A stretch of 64,000 bases of DNA from Perkinsus marinus ATCC 50983 (GCF_000006405.1 NW_003209437.1:40916-104915), one strand, 5' to 3'; counted from the stretch's first letter, positions 1-12,441 are shown. Notes: generated by a model from the letters alone, not told the origin. Program-made: numbers and translations.

Positions 1-912
1 TTTGCTTAGCCCATCACTCGAGACCAAATACTCAGTGAACTTCCATATAAGCTTGGACGGTGGGTATGCGAATTTGGATGCACTTCGACAAGCAACAGAT
101 ATTTCGCGGGCATCCCATTTACTGGGATCAATAACCCTGCAACACTCATCAATGAACGGTCGCACTTCTGGCAGGTTCTGGGCATCACTACAACGAACGA
201 CCATATGGAGAAGCATAGCGATCTCTGGAGGCTTGAAGTCCTGCAGTCGTGGTATTGCATGACTGAGAGTGGCCTTCATCAGTTTGAGCCCCTCTGCACC
301 ACGATGGTCCGCTAGCACTGTGATCGCTCCCCAGGCCGTTGTACTGACAGCCCGAGTACCGGGCTCGCTGGAGACCAGAACCCGGGACCAGGCAGTGCAC
401 AGAGAAGCAGCCAGGTCCTCAACCAACGACGAATACCGAAACTCATGGTTCATAGCCAGCTTGAAGGTTCCCAGCGCCCACAGTATGTTGGACACGTCAA
501 CCGCACTGCATGTGTCGTGCTTCACATAGGGGGTCATAGCCTCGAACAGCTCAACCACTCGTTCGGGGGACAACGGGGTCTCAGTGGTTTCGCTGTGGAA
601 CTTCGCTACCGCCCAGAAGGCTCCTGCCAAGTTCCTATTGTCCCACTCTCGGCATTTGAGACCTTTCAGCATAATACTCATAACCTTGTCGAAAACGATG
701 CTGCCGTTCTCGCCTCGATGAGAGATTGTCGCAAGCTTCGCGACACGGCCAAGGGCAGCATTGATGACTTTCGGCATGAGCAGTCGATCCATCGGCTCAT
801 TGCTGAGGTGAAATAAGAGGTTGTCCACAGTTGGGGCGTTAGCCACTCTGTAGGTAAGAGATCCCATCGCCTGCCCTGTTGCCATCCTCATCCTTGGAAA
901 GTGCTGTTGCAT
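1..912 (-). CDS. FASTK/RAP-type helical-repeat protein, partial (cut by left edge)
   Basis: The minus strand is open without a stop from position 912 to the window edge, giving about 300 residues. The protein consists of repeated two-helix units with Trp-Ala and Leu-Ala signatures (for example NLAGAFWAVAKF, DVSNILWALGTF, PPEIAMLLHMVV, REISVACRSASKF). That pattern is typical of the FASTK-like helical region of alveolate RAP proteins, which act on organellar RNA. The RAP domain itself would lie beyond the left edge and is not seen, so the family call is inference. The start at 912 is the first Met after a possible splice acceptor (TAG at 934-936 read on the minus strand). An upstream exon carrying a mitochondrial presequence is therefore possible. 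Confidence 0.6.
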   Translation of the reverse strand, partial: MQQHFPRMRMATGQAMGSLTYRVANAPTVDNLLFHLSNEPMDRLLMPKVINAALGRVAKLATISHRGENGSIVFDKVMSIMLKGLKCREWDNRNLAGAFWAVAKFHSETTETPLSPERVVELFEAMTPYVKHDTCSAVDVSNILWALGTFKLAMNHEFRYSSLVEDLAASLCTAWSRVLVSSEPGTRAVSTTAWGAITVLADHRGAEGLKLMKATLSHAIPRLQDFKPPEIAMLLHMVVRCSDAQNLPEVRPFIDECCRVIDPSKWDAREISVACRSASKFAYPPSKLIWKFTEYLVSSDGLSK

Positions 913-1144
913 GGCTTGTTGGGAAATAAAAGCCTAGAAAACCACACTGGTGGATTGAGCCGACACAACAACGGCCTGTGAGAAATCGACAAGTTCACGA
1001 GCTGATGTGTTCATGCAGGCAATCAACCTCTACAGTCTATCAATTTACCTAACCTCAGCACGAGCCCGACGACCCAAACTTCATCCGACTGCTCTTGACC
1101 ACTACTTAAACAACGGGTAATGTGCAGAGTATGTTCAAAAGCCT
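913..1144. other. short intergenic stretch
   Basis: This lies between the 5' side of the FASTK/RAP-like gene and the 3' end of the kinesin gene, both on the minus strand. I see no coding frame or repeat in it. Confidence 0.5.
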
Positions 1145-4100
1145 TTAACCCCTGCAGCGATCGGCGGGCTCTTTTCTGAGACTGTCAAGCCGCCTCTGCT
1201 CATCTTCCAAACCAATGACCATCTCAGACAGTTCCTTCCGTAAGCCTTTCGCAAATCGAATAGCCGTGGTTCGCTCGGATACTGATAACAGAAGAGATGA
1301 GTCGTTCAAACAAAGTATCTAATCGAAGTGAAGGCAACAAAGCAACTGTCTCCTACCACTGAGGTCGAGGCGGAGCTCCGACTCATAGGAAGCTGGTTCC
1401 ACGCAATCCTTCTGTTCATCAATATGCGCTAGCCGAGCTTTCGCCTGGTCTAATTCAGCCCTGCGATAGTGATAATGCTCAGCTACAAAACGTCAGCACA
1501 TAATTCGTCGCCCGACCTCATGGTTTGCAGTTCTAACTCTGCCATTTTCAGAGCATGCTCCGTGAGCTCCAACTTCGCTGTGAGCTCATCGCTGGCTACC
1601 TGATCACTAGGATAGAAATTTGTAAATCCTCTACTCGCTGTGCGCCATTCCCTCCCCCCCCCCCTCCCAACCATTAGTGGTGGTTTCAAACACCTCTTTC
1701 GTTTCCACAGAGTCCGTCTCTATATTAGCGATTCGCTCACGAAGCCGTGATAGTTCTTCTCCACGACGCCGACTCTCTGCCCTCTCATCTTGGAGTTCAT
1801 TACTCGCAGTTGCAAGTGCTCCGCGGACCTATGTTCGTGGCGGGGTAGCACGCTGAATACGGATCAGCAAGATCTCACATCATAGCATGTGATAGGTGCC
1901 CAGACATTGTTCTCCAGATCTAGGAGGTCTGGTATACTGTTAGAACTCCCACTCGTCTTTCGGTCGTACAGTTCCCGTAGAAGATCCAGCTTCCGATTGA
2001 AAGTCGGAAGCTACAAGAGAAAGGCAGAATAATGTCAGCTGTGGGGTTCGAACCCACGCGGATTTCTCCACCAGAACTTGAGTCTGGCGCCTTAGACCAC
2101 TCGGCCAAACTGACGATTAAAAACTTTGACCGCTATAACCCGAGCTCCAAAGAACTGTCCAGTCGTCACCTCACAAATCTCGATAGGGTGATCCCTTTGA
2201 GTGCCACTCGTACGAGTATCCAATCCGAAGGCAGAGCCTACTCGAGCCGTCCTCAGAGAGCGCCGAGCGATGTCCCGCTTCTCAGTACCTTCAGTAGCAT
2301 GAACAACGACGTGAAATTACATCTGACAGTCACGTCCAAGACTCTCAACCAACCCTAATCACCTCTAGTGCGAGCTTCCCGCTGGCTATTCGTCAAGCCC
2401 TCCGCATCATTCAGCGGTGCCCACACTCGAACCTGAGTACAACCAGGGCAACTCGAAGGTGAGATCAAAAATGATTCGCCGATGATGATGATGATGATCC
2501 CGGAGCGGTCACAATAGACCTCTTTGCTCATACAGCTATCTCGGGCGCGACGGAGCCATACGTCAAGACGTCCACGACGACCTCCAAGGAGAATCGAATC
2601 TGCTCGTTGGGCCGGAGCGCCGAGCTGAGATAAAGAGGTGTCATCCACCATGAACCAATACAAGTAACAGGATTACGTGAGCGCATTAGCTTCAGCGACC
2701 AGAGGTAACGCATGTGAAAAGTCTCGCAAGAATTCCTGCGCTCGCTCCTCGCCTATTCTCTCGTTCAGCTCATGTGCAAACTTCACCGCCGCGTCATACT
2801 CCGGTGATTCTCTGCACGAAGCCTCTATATGCTCCCTCTCGAGCTCATGCTGAGGTCAACAACCAGGCGTTGATACACGGTTGCGTGCAAAGCTTTCACT
2901 TGGACATGGTTGCGAAGCAGGAAGGCATCAGACTCCTCTGAAACCTCCTCTTTTTCGTTGGGAATAACCACACGGAAGCGTACGGAGTGACCAAACCTCA
3001 GGCGGTCTCCATCACGCACGATCGTTTCCTCAACGACTTGACTGCCGTTCACAAAGACCCGATTCTCCAGAGCTGAGGCGATTGGCAAGCGAGTTCACTC
3101 ACACGCTGCCCTAAGGATGCGAAGCCGTACCGAAGAACTACCATTATTGACTTGGAGGACCATCGTGCCCTTCTGTGCTCCACCGATGAGCTGGCACATG
3201 CTAGGATTCACACTTAATGCTTCATGGTGTAGTCTGATAGAGTCGTGTGGAGCGCTACCCACTGTTGATACCACTGAGGGATCGAGCTCATACCTGAATT
3301 CGCATCATCCCACATCCTGTATGAGTGAACTCCTGCGGACTCTTACGACACAAGACTGGACATAGCCGGATCTAGCGACAGATTCCTAAGTCATGAAGAT
3401 GTTTGAGCGACGCGGGGCCTCAGTGATGGACTACTCAAGCTTAGGTAGAGAGCTGCTGGTATTCACTGATGTATATGGCGATGGGAGGGAAGGACTGAAA
3501 TCGGAGAAAATGCCCGGACTCGACTCGTAATCTCAGAGTGCACAAGACCCTATTCGCACACTCGCGAGATTGAGAAAAAGCCCCCGAATGTGATAAAAGT
3601 GAAGGAGTGCTGTATCCTGAGTGACCCTGTATCACCCCTCGATAGAAGCTCGTAGTTCGTTCCGCATGTTGCCATATACAGACCCACCGAGCAAGCGCAA
3701 CCTAAACGATGATAATCGATCCATTATCACCAGCTCGCTAGCCCACATATCTCCTGCGTTCTCAAGTTTCTCGGCAAGTACTTCCTGCTCGGCCAAATCT
3801 GACCAAACACAGGCCATTTAACGCTACTAGCGACTGACACGCTGATGACGCGGCCGAATGCAGAAATACGACCTCTAGGGGCAATTCAGAGTGGGATGAT
3901 CTCATTATGAGACCGTCTCATGAGCACACTATTTTTTTCGGGGGTATGAGAGTGTGATTCTCATACCCATGAGAGAAATCTGGACAATATATTCAACAGT
4001 CTTCTGGGACTACTTTGAGGCGTCCAGCCTCGCAACAATGAGCACGGCTTCTCCGAAGATGCACTACCTCCGCGCGTCGAGGCCCGCTTTATTTCCTTTC

Positions 4101-6049
4101 TCGTCTCTCTGATTTTAGCCTCGAGTTCGTTCATCTGGCGTGACTTCTCGGAACCCCAACAGACCCGCACCCCATTCACCTCATTAGCATGACTGACTGA
4201 GCCACACACGTGTATAGACCTAGTCGGACGCGTTCCCACTGCTCTCGCGCGCTCGACTAGCTTCAAGGTTGACAAAGTATCGGGTAAGCAGCTTGTAGTG
4301 GGTCCGACACAAGCGATCATGGCTGTCCCTGAGAGGCATCCACTCCCCATTGGTCAGTCTTGTTCGCGATGACACAACTCTACCGTTGTGTTCACAGATA
4401 TATCACATTCGAACTTACGAGCGTTCCCCTCGAAAGCCTCCCGCAGCAGCAGTGTTAGTTTCGAATCCCTGTACGGGACATGTATCTTCTCCGCCTCTCC
4501 AGCATGACCACGAGCGAGACGCTCTGATTTGGCTGCTAGTCTCGTAATGCACAAGGCGAACTGGTGTAGGCCTTTGTTGACCATCACACCCTGCTGCGTA
4601 ATGCCGAGGCGCCCTGACGATCTTAACCCTACTTCTCGTCGATGTCGTCCCATCGAGACGGGAGATGGTCTCATCCGCTCGCTCCCAGCAAGGTCAACCA
4701 GTTGCAGCTTAGAGCTCATTACCGCGTCTATGGGACGATCCTTTCTGGCCACGCACAATACAGTCACCACCTTTTCCCCCGCTGCGCTCATTTGATTCCA
4801 AGTATTGTACCACGTGTAATGTAGCTATAGTGTGCGTGAGAGAAGACCGGTCGCTCAGAGATCTGCACGCCAAGGCTCGCGCTTGCATTCCATACCTCAG
4901 CAGCTCAACAATCTGCCTCACGGGTACGATGATAAAACTCGCTAGAGCGCAGGGACACCCACTTCGTCTGCTGACTCCACAGTCTTGAGTGTGAGTCCTG
5001 TGACATATACGCCGATCGTTGGGTGCACATGAACGTCCAATATGCGCTTTCTCGAGTTTGGGTGACTCCTTTCCGCTGGCTCTGGGCGGAGCGCCAGTAA
5101 GTCCTCCAGATGGTCGTGGAATATCTCCAAATAAGAAAAGTACACCTCGAAACGCGTCGACCCAGCGGACTGTAAGAGCAGGAAAAGTTCTGAGAACAAT
5201 GAGGACCATTTCGTTCTCTAACTATGATGTGCTCCTTGATGCATAAGACTCGGAGGATTCGATCTGGGTATAACCTAGTGATTTTCGACGACAATCATTG
5301 TTCCTGCGTTTCTTTAGTGTACGCTGGAGGTACTACTTAGATCCTGAGCTCAGCGAACGTGGAAAATGACACTGCTCACCTGATGCTGCTCTTGGTATGA
5401 TTCCGGGGCATTCCAGACGGCTACCCGATTCAATCACGCCAGCTCCCAACATCGTATAGGTTTTACCCGATCCTGTCTGGCCGTACCTGCTCAAGGGCGT
5501 TCGGCAGAGCCCGCCAACCGCTCGGAGCCCTGGAACTCACGCGAGCAGGCAAGCTGAGTATCCTCGTATAACATCTTGGACGAGCGACATAGCGATGTGA
5601 TCAAACACATATTTTTGCCTCACATCACGAGAATCTGCACATCAAAAGTGCCGTCCAGGAATGTGCCGGTAGCACCCACGTTGTGTGCCCTGCTTTTCTG
5701 AATCATCAATCACTAAGTCCGCTTCCCATGTTGAGGCTTTACCGTGCGCATCAACGGTTTGCAAGGACGAACTATTGACTAATCTCACGACGGTAAGTTC
5801 GTTCGCGTGCTCCTCCTTCAACGCAGGAGGACGGACCCGAACGGCCACCTGATAACCCACAAGTTGATACTGATAGTACATAGGGTCACATGCAGCGACG
5901 AGTGTCGTGAAAAAAAAGGAATAGCACAGCACGAGAGAGTGCACAGTCCACGGTCAGAAAGCAAGATTCGAACTTACCTCCACTTGACGAGTCTCCGCAG
6001 AGGACAGCCCTGGCATTGGGGATGAACTCAAATCGACTAAGAGTGTCAT
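1145..6049 (-). CDS. kinesin-3-like motor protein with FHA domain and coiled coils, multi-exon
   Basis: Microtubule motor. The start at 6049 opens a 72-nt exon (5978-6049) with a GTAAG donor that splices in frame to VAVRVRPP, the first motor strand (exon from 5848). Next come KYVFDHIAMSLVQ, the P-loop YGQTGSGKTYTM (near 5480-5490), YLEIFHDHLEDLL, switch II LQLVDLAGSER and HVPYRDSKLTLLLREAFEGN, and the neck TLSTLKLVERARA (4250-4300). Beyond the motor are a coiled coil, an FHA domain (RDGDRLRFGHSVRFRV, 2825-3088) and LVAEANALTSAL. The last matches the NEANAI-type segment after the FHA of kinesin-3 (KIF1/Unc-104). More coiled coil follows (FNRKLDLLRELYD, exon top at 2010) and the stop is at 1145-1147. 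Introns are about 34-80 nt and several joins are unresolved. The switch I region (near 4830-4890) is divergent or mis-joined. A tRNA gene lies in one intron. Confidence 0.82.
2033..2114 (-). tRNA. tRNA-Leu (anticodon CAA)
   Basis: Read on the minus strand, GTCAGTT (2108-2114) pairs with AGCTGAC (2034-2040) as the seven-pair acceptor stem, with A at 2033 as discriminator. The D-arm is GGCCGAGTGGTCTAAGGC and the anticodon loop is CTCAAGT (anticodon CAA). A long variable arm follows, then the T-arm with GGTTCGAACCCC. The length of 82 nt and the long variable arm are those of a class II tRNA-Leu. No tRNA intron is present. It lies on the same strand as, and inside an intron of, the kinesin-3-like gene. 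Confidence 0.95.
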
Positions 6050-6316
6050 TATATCACCCGGAACGTGCAAGCAGCCAGATCAGAAAAACATAACGAAACC
6101 TATCGTGTTCAGTCTCGCTCTAGAGCCGAAACTCCCACCCTACTGTACCGACACTCACAACACGACGCCGCAATAAAGGTAAGTTGAGAGACAAATTCTT
6201 GGTTCAATTTTCATTGCGCTACTGCTACTTCCATATGCCTATAGTGTATTACATCAAATAAAACAGAAATCACAGACAAGTCATCGTAACTATAGAGCAA
6301 AGTACAGCACTAGGAA

Positions 6317-8500
6317 TCAATCATCCGGCTCGAGATGTGAGGTCGGCACCCAACCAGCCTGCCCGTCCACTCCGGTCACGTTAGTCCAATCCGGACGACT
6401 TTCATTCACCTGATACGTTTGTGGTAGGCTCGCGCTACGTAGATCCAAAGACACACGCTAGTAGGTAGGGTGCACAGTCTCACCTCCACTCGGTCTCCAG
6501 CCTTGATGGACAGCTCGATCACATCCTCAGCAACGAAGTCGTTGGTGACCCGCATGTAGCGTGACCCCTGCAGAGAACCGCGATCCTTCGATATGCGCCC
6601 GGCTACTGTAGGTTCATCAGTACAGTGCTCAACCATTTCCTCTACGACATCAGCTGTACAATCCAAAATTAGGGCACTACCTTGTTGAGGCCTGGGCTGC
6701 GGGTGGATCCAGAGCTTCTCTCAGTGGAGGCGCTCTTAACACGTCGTGATCCTCGAACGTCCTCCGGCTCCATTGAACTGTGATGCACGGCAACTACTCC
6801 ATGGACGATTCGCTCTGGAGGTCGTAGAGTAACTGAGAGGGACTCATCCCCGTGGTTCAACCGAATCAACTATGGTTTCCTCATACACAGCTCTAACACA
6901 TGTCTGAGCGGCTCCGCAAGGGCTGCCGTTGATCCGAATTCGAATGAACGAGCAACGGAGAACTTGCTGAACGTTCATGCGCCAGAACAGTAACACGTAC
7001 ACCACCTTCATCCACGTCAGGCATTGGCCTCCCGTTAGCGAGAACCTCCCCATGAGGTTGCCTATCATGGTCAACGCTGATCAACGGTGTCGATGTTTGA
7101 GCTGCGACATACCATCATCTCAAAAACATGACAGATGCCTTCCTACCAGATATGTCCTGTCGCGGAGCAACTATGGGGGCTGCTACCCTCTGAGGCCCAT
7201 CATCATCATCGACGACAGGGATCTTCGGACGCTCTCTGGGCTTCCTTGGCAAGTCCATCGGCAGTGCCCTCAGCCCAGGTCCATCTTCAAGAAGGTCAGC
7301 TTGACCTCTCCCATAGAAACCGGCAGCTTCAAGGCTTCGCACTGGCCGACTGGAGACCTGCAAAGCATCGCGTCCTCCGAGCTCAGTAGCATTCCATACA
7401 CACCCGAGTCCTGCGTTCATCAGGCCGCCTTGCTAGCGCATAGTCGTCCAACGCTCCGTATGCCGCCGCAGTTCGAGGAGACTGACGCTGTGATTGGCCC
7501 CGTTCCAAGGCCTCCATAATCTCATTCTTCGCGGTTGCCACTTCATCGGCAATGAACGCCCTCAGCCCCTGAGGCGAGCACCATGGATTTAGCCATCAGA
7601 CATCAGCTCCTCCATGGAATCAGATGATGCTCGTTCCCGCTGCTACCTCCAAACGGTAGTCCAAATGACCTTTCAATCTGGCCACGATCTGGTCTTCCAG
7701 TTCCGCCATCTCGCGTGGACTAATCCGTGGCGGCGTCCCATGGCGCTGCTGCTTGCCGGGATACATAACGTTAGGGGAGGTGCAACAAGGAGAACTCTCG
7801 TGTTCCGACCTGGATAGCTCTCAAACTCAACACGAGGTGGCACCGGGCCGAAACCATCATACCCGTAGCTTTAATTCCCGCTGGCTTCTCGGTATTGAGA
7901 ATAACTCAAGGCCAGTGAGAGGGGATGAAGCCTGCAGACACTAGTTCAGCAAATTCAACCTCTCGATCCCCCCCGACCAAGCCGTTTGCATGAAGCTGCT
8001 TGAGCAGGCGAGACTGCAACCAAATCTGGACCTCAGCACATGCTTTGATGAGAACTGACCTGAAACTCCAGAGATGCTATATCACAGCAGTGAACGCTCA
8101 GTACGATCTCTTCGTGATCAGTGAGGTTCGCAATGAGGCTTGAGGAATGAGGTTCGCAACTCTAGTCCGGAAGTGACTCTGGTACCATTGATTTTGTAGC
8201 AGCACACGTAACTATCGATGACAACAATACCCAATACCTTATGCGGCGCCGGAAAATGCTCATATCGTTATAGGCATGCCAGAAGATCACGAAGAATGTA
8301 CTACCCTAACTTCAGAGGAGAGCCGAGGATTGGTATTTTCAGGAGCGTAACAGCTCATGAGCATGCACATCTACGGCGTAACATACGTTAACTGCTCAGC
8401 GCAGTGTTGAAGCTGGAATTCTCCTTCCGAGCACCATCATGGGTGGTGCACGCGTCATCCACTGATTCGAGATGACCCGTCATGAGACTCGAAGCGATCC
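6317..8500 (-). CDS. SH3-domain protein, multi-exon (5' end unresolved)
   Basis: The C-terminus is a clear SH3 domain: VTNDFVAEDVIELSIKAGD, a short intron near 6410-6480, then GQAGWVPTSHLEPDD and a stop at 6317-6319. These match the ALYDF, ELS..GD and G..G.VP..YLE positions of SH3 folds, which bind Pro-rich ligands. Upstream exons on the same strand encode a charged Pro/Arg-rich segment (7115-7420), a helical segment GLRAFIADEVATAKNEIM joined in frame through a GTAGC...CTCAG intron to MAELEDQIVARLKGHLDY, and IWLQSRLLKQLHANGL (7930-8050). A further coding-like piece (LTDHEEIVLSVHCCDIASL) lies at about 8090-8160. The order of helical N-terminus, Pro-rich middle and C-terminal SH3 suggests a cytoskeletal or endocytic adaptor, but I cannot assign the family. 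The first exon was not found; 8500 is an outer estimate. Confidence 0.6.
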
Positions 8501-8705
8501 AAAACCGTTAGCCATTGAGAGGTCCAGGTTCAGTAGCACAGAGAATGGGACCGACCCGAATCTTTTGAGGAATGCCCATAGAAATTATAGGAATACAGGA
8601 ATGAGAACCAATGAAATTCTTCTAAGTTGGAAGTTCTAACTATTTAGTATACTTTTATATTGCGCAGAAGTTCACATGGCGAGCGCTATTTTTCGACTTT
8701 TCGAC

Positions 8706-10252
8706 TTGAGGTAACAAATAGCGTAGCAGTGGATCGGTGATGATGCGTACTGTCTAGTGAAGGTCACCGAATCATTACGCACTGTGTTCTATACTGCGAA
8801 GTTAAGCTCACGGAAAAGAGCTCCGGGTAGACTCGGACAACGGCAGCTCCGAGAGCACATATGGTCGCTCGAGCGGTTTTCTTCCAATGGCCACTCAAGA
8901 AATACTACGCTTGACAATTCTCTGCGTTTTTGCAGTCAAACGATCTGACCTATAGGGTGAGTACTGAACGGCCGTACCAAGAGAGGGGGTTGTGTGGTGA
9001 GACAATCATGCCATGTGGTTACTGCACAGATCCCTCCTCAAAATCTGCATTGCTACTTCACTGATGAGCGTTAGAGGCTGTTCAGAAGTATTCTTTAACG
9101 GAAGAATATCGTCCGCGACTTACCCATTCCGACGATTCGTCTCCGGAATGTGTGAATGGGCAAAGGACCATGTGATAAATTATATTGAATGTCACTCATA
9201 CGATGGAAGGATTCACTGCGAGAAGGCGTATTTCGTGATGCTCACAGCACTATGAGATTTGCTTAGGTAGACGTGTAAGTACTCGTTGGAGCATGTCTGT
9301 TCTCATGAGCTTCTTAAAGAGTGAACCCCTCCTCACACAATTCTCATGCAGGTTTCATTCGTGCGTAATGTCGGTCTTTCCATCCGATTTGGTCGACAGG
9401 TGCGGTGGGCGGCACCGGCTCCGAGACCTCTCACGAGTATTGCATCGCAAACTCCGGGCGGATCCCTCTATGCCAATTCTCTGTGACTCGCAAGCAGATA
9501 ACTACGTTGATTGGTTACTGGCCACCGTTCGCGTTGGGTCTACATTCGGCAAAACTGCGCGCTCGGGCATGGATGCTCTTCCAACGCAGCGACATCGCAA
9601 CCGCTGGGTTCACCTGCAATTCGAGGCTTGCGACGAGCTCGCTCTATCCCCCGAGTTTATTCTGCCTTATATTCATGGTCTCTGTTTGGTCTTGTCTGGG
9701 ATCCCATTGCCACCGAACTCTCCAGTGGGAAGTTTCAAGTCACTGGTGAATACTCCTGTGAGAAGTCCGAGGTGCTATGCTATCTCGTCTCCTCACTCGA
9801 GTCGATCGTTATCCTCATGTGCCACGCCGGTCGTGCGTAGACCGAGAAAAGTCACTGCTGCTCATGAGATCTCTCGTGACAGCTTTGATGTTGCGACTCT
9901 TGATATGTGATCCTCTCTGTTCCATTGTTGCCTCGATATGAGGCCTTTGTATCGATACCATTGTAGATATTCCGTGGTTCCGTGAAGTGATCATGGGCTC
10001 CCACGCGGACATATCCCTGATAATAGTTAAAATTTCGATCAACACCTCAGCCTGCATTAAAGTCGGTATTTTTCAACCTTAGTAGTCCTGTTGACATAAT
10101 GTCACATTGTGCTACATAGATGATGTGACATCTACTGACATGTGTTATTTCGTGTTCACAAGTGTACAATTATATCCTTGATCTCTGGTTGAAGGTGGGC
10201 GACGAAAGTGGGCTTAGACCGGCGAGCCAGCCATGGCTGTGCGCGCGGTGTG
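8706..10252. repeat. 1.55 kb repeat, copy 1 (truncated by assembly gap)
   Basis: Nearly the same sequence recurs in direct orientation at 13325-14882. From about 9290 onward the two copies differ by only a handful of substitutions per kilobase. Near 9210-9240 this copy carries about 27 bases missing from copy 2. Both copies contain open frames (here 9293-9910, 205 codons) that resemble no family I know. An overlapping frame is open as well, so a true gene is uncertain. I found no LTR-type ends or integrase in it. The copy runs directly into a gap of 100 Ns. Confidence 0.85.
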
Positions 10253-10352
10253 NNNNNNNNNNNNNNNNNNNNNNNNNNNNNNNNNNNNNNNNNNNNNNNN
10301 NNNNNNNNNNNNNNNNNNNNNNNNNNNNNNNNNNNNNNNNNNNNNNNNNNNN
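10253..10352. other. assembly gap (100 N)
   Basis: Exactly 100 N, the usual placeholder for a gap of unknown length. It interrupts copy 1 of the 1.55 kb repeat at the point where copy 2 continues into a large perfect palindrome. Confidence 0.99.
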
Positions 10353-10899
10353 ACTTGGTATTGGTGTAACATGCCAGTGGCTCAGATATTGCTATAAAAC
10401 TTGGTGAACTTATCGGTATTCGCCAAGTACGTGTCGTAAAACGCCGATATCTTGGTATAATCATTTGTTTATGAAGATTACACCATCTTTGGCGATATCC
10501 GCCTTTTATCGATCACGGTTGGTATATTCCCGAGTCGGAGTCGAATATCGCCAGGTGATTTGTTCAAATCTGGTTTTGTGACAGGCTTTCGCCACAACTT
10601 TGTGATGATTCCTGTCCGGCGAGAGTTTTATCAAGGCCGCATACCGCCAAGTTGGATTCAACCGCACACTTCCCCCTTGGTTCTGCTCTTCGTTGTCTGT
10701 TCTCAGTGACTTTCGATGTCTTTGTACTCTGAGTTCAAATGATTATCATGTCTTGTGGCAGGACGATAGGCGGTCTATCATAGACCGATCGAGTACAGGA
10801 GAGTTCGCGCGGGAGGCCCAGGATCTACTTACATGAGTTTTACCACGGCAGAGTTTATCCTTTGTCAACTTTGCCGAGCCGGCAAGGCCCAACGAGGAA
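10353..10899. other. non-coding stretch after the gap
   Basis: No convincing gene. The sequence has recurring short words around TTGGCGA and ATATCGCC, but nothing I can place in a family. Confidence 0.4.
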
Positions 10900-11460
10900 G
10901 TTGAACAGCGTCGTATGGCCTTGTATGAATCGGTCAGTGATCTCCGATCATCATATCTCCATAGAAATTCTCCTTTTCGATGGAATGCTCCGACCAAAGC
11001 TCGAGTTCAAATTGAACTCGAGCTTGAACTGTTCAATAATTCATGGCTGAATAAGGCTCCGACCAAGGCTCCGACCAAGAAGCAGCTCAGGCTTATTTGG
11101 AGAGACTGCGGCAGCACTTGAAGGAGGTTCAACAAATTGGGTCACAATACATCAAACAGGTGGCAGGGAAGCGACCGCTGGAACATAGAGAGGATATGGA
11201 GCCTGAAGAGGTGTTTCAGGTAGGTTGTCCTAACAGGATAGTATCCTAGTGCTGGTGACTTGAGTTCAGATGGGCGACAAAGTTGCCTCTAAAAGAGACT
11301 CTTCGGCCACAGTACATAGCTCTAAGTTCCAGAAGCGCAAGTTCCATGGGGTGTATCTAGTGACCAAGGTGTTGTCCCCAAACAGTTACCGGTTACTAGT
11401 TACCGTTACCTGGTTACCCCATTACCAGTCGTTGCGTCCCGAAACGACCTTATTGGTAAC
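10900..11460 (+). mobile_element. LTR-retrotransposon pol remnant (integrase C-terminal region)
   Basis: A helical segment (NEEVEQRRMALYESVSDL, then LERLRQHLKEVQQIGSQYIK) is followed, after a possible GTAGG...TTCAG break, by MGDKVASKRD and KFQKRKFHGVYLVTKV with SPNSYRLL. The order GD.V, then K...G.Y.V..., then spnsY.L is that of the C-terminal integrase region in Ty3/gypsy-type polyproteins. No reverse transcriptase, protease or LTR is visible nearby. It looks like a decayed fragment with a frame break inside. Confidence 0.4.
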
Positions 11461-11559
11461 AGCGCAACAATTGCCATAAGACACCGTGAACGTAGTGAAC
11501 AGCCAAACGAAGCCTAGAGAACAACCAGTTCTTGTTCCCCTTTGAAACGTGTTTTTACA

Positions 11560-11823
11560 CTACTCAGTTCTTGTGTTATCTCGGAAACTGCTCCAGCACT
11601 CAGCATAGCCCCACAAGGCTCGCTTTCTGCCGATTAACGGACAGAGGTCTTCAACTACCAACTCCTCACCATCACGGTCTCCTCGAAGACGATACAGGTA
11701 AAGATCGTCTTCTCCGGCATACCAGTCGTCCTCAACACTGACGACCGAATACTCCTGACGAACTTGGCGGTCTAGAGAGAAGTTCGACCAAACGAACACC
11801 TTGTCTCCGGGGACTATTGACAT
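11560..11823 (-). CDS. small open frame with GDKVFVWS motif, possible integrase-tail relic
   Basis: An 87-codon minus-strand frame begins MSIVPGDKVFVWSN and continues with a hydrophobic-acidic pattern (EYSVVSVEDDWYAGEDDLYLY). The GDKVxVW start resembles the C-terminal barrel of retroviral-type integrases, but its strand is opposite to the neighbouring remnant and there is no supporting context. It may equally be a single exon of an unrecognised gene. Confidence 0.25.
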   Translation of the reverse strand: MSIVPGDKVFVWSNFSLDRQVRQEYSVVSVEDDWYAGEDDLYLYRLRGDRDGEELVVEDLCPLIGRKRALWGYAECWSSFRDNTRTE

Positions 11824-12441
11824 GTGACTAACACAAGGATTCTGAATTCCGAGTCAACACTATCATCAAAAAAACAACACCAACTAATGAGGTTAACTCA
11901 CTCGCCTTTCCTCAGCCTTGAAAGGCCACCGCCTTATTCAAGGCTCACCATCCTCCATTCGGAGCTTGATGCGCATCCGCTCGTTGTGCTTTCTCAGTTG
12001 ATGAATGAAGAATCGTTCATGTGAACGGCGATGACCCATGAAACACTTCAGGGCACCGTGCAGGCCCTCGGCAGCGTTGTTTGTACTATGTCGCATGCCC
12101 GCTGAAGCTGATCAGACTGATCAGATCAGTATAATATACCCGAACGTGAGGTGCCTCGCCAATGGAGGATCAGACCTGAAAGAGACCCTTTTCCGAGATC
12201 ATGAATTAACAGAACCCGACGTTGTAGTAGTAGAGTGATCGACACGACTATCGGGGGCGGACTTGAGTGAGAGCGAGTTGTCAACAATAAACTTCAACAG
12301 AATAAGGTCCTCCAAGACTCAACTTCTCCTGAAAAGCAACACAGTATAGAACACAAAAGCGAAACTTCCTACTTACCGGAAGACAGTAGAGAACGGAACT
12401 TATCACGACACTGTTGACCGGTCCTAGCTAGGCATTGTGAG

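Noticed and set aside
1920-2108. Minus-strand frame beginning MAEWSKAPDSSSGG
   Set aside because: It is the translation of the tRNA-Leu gene and its flank, a familiar false protein.
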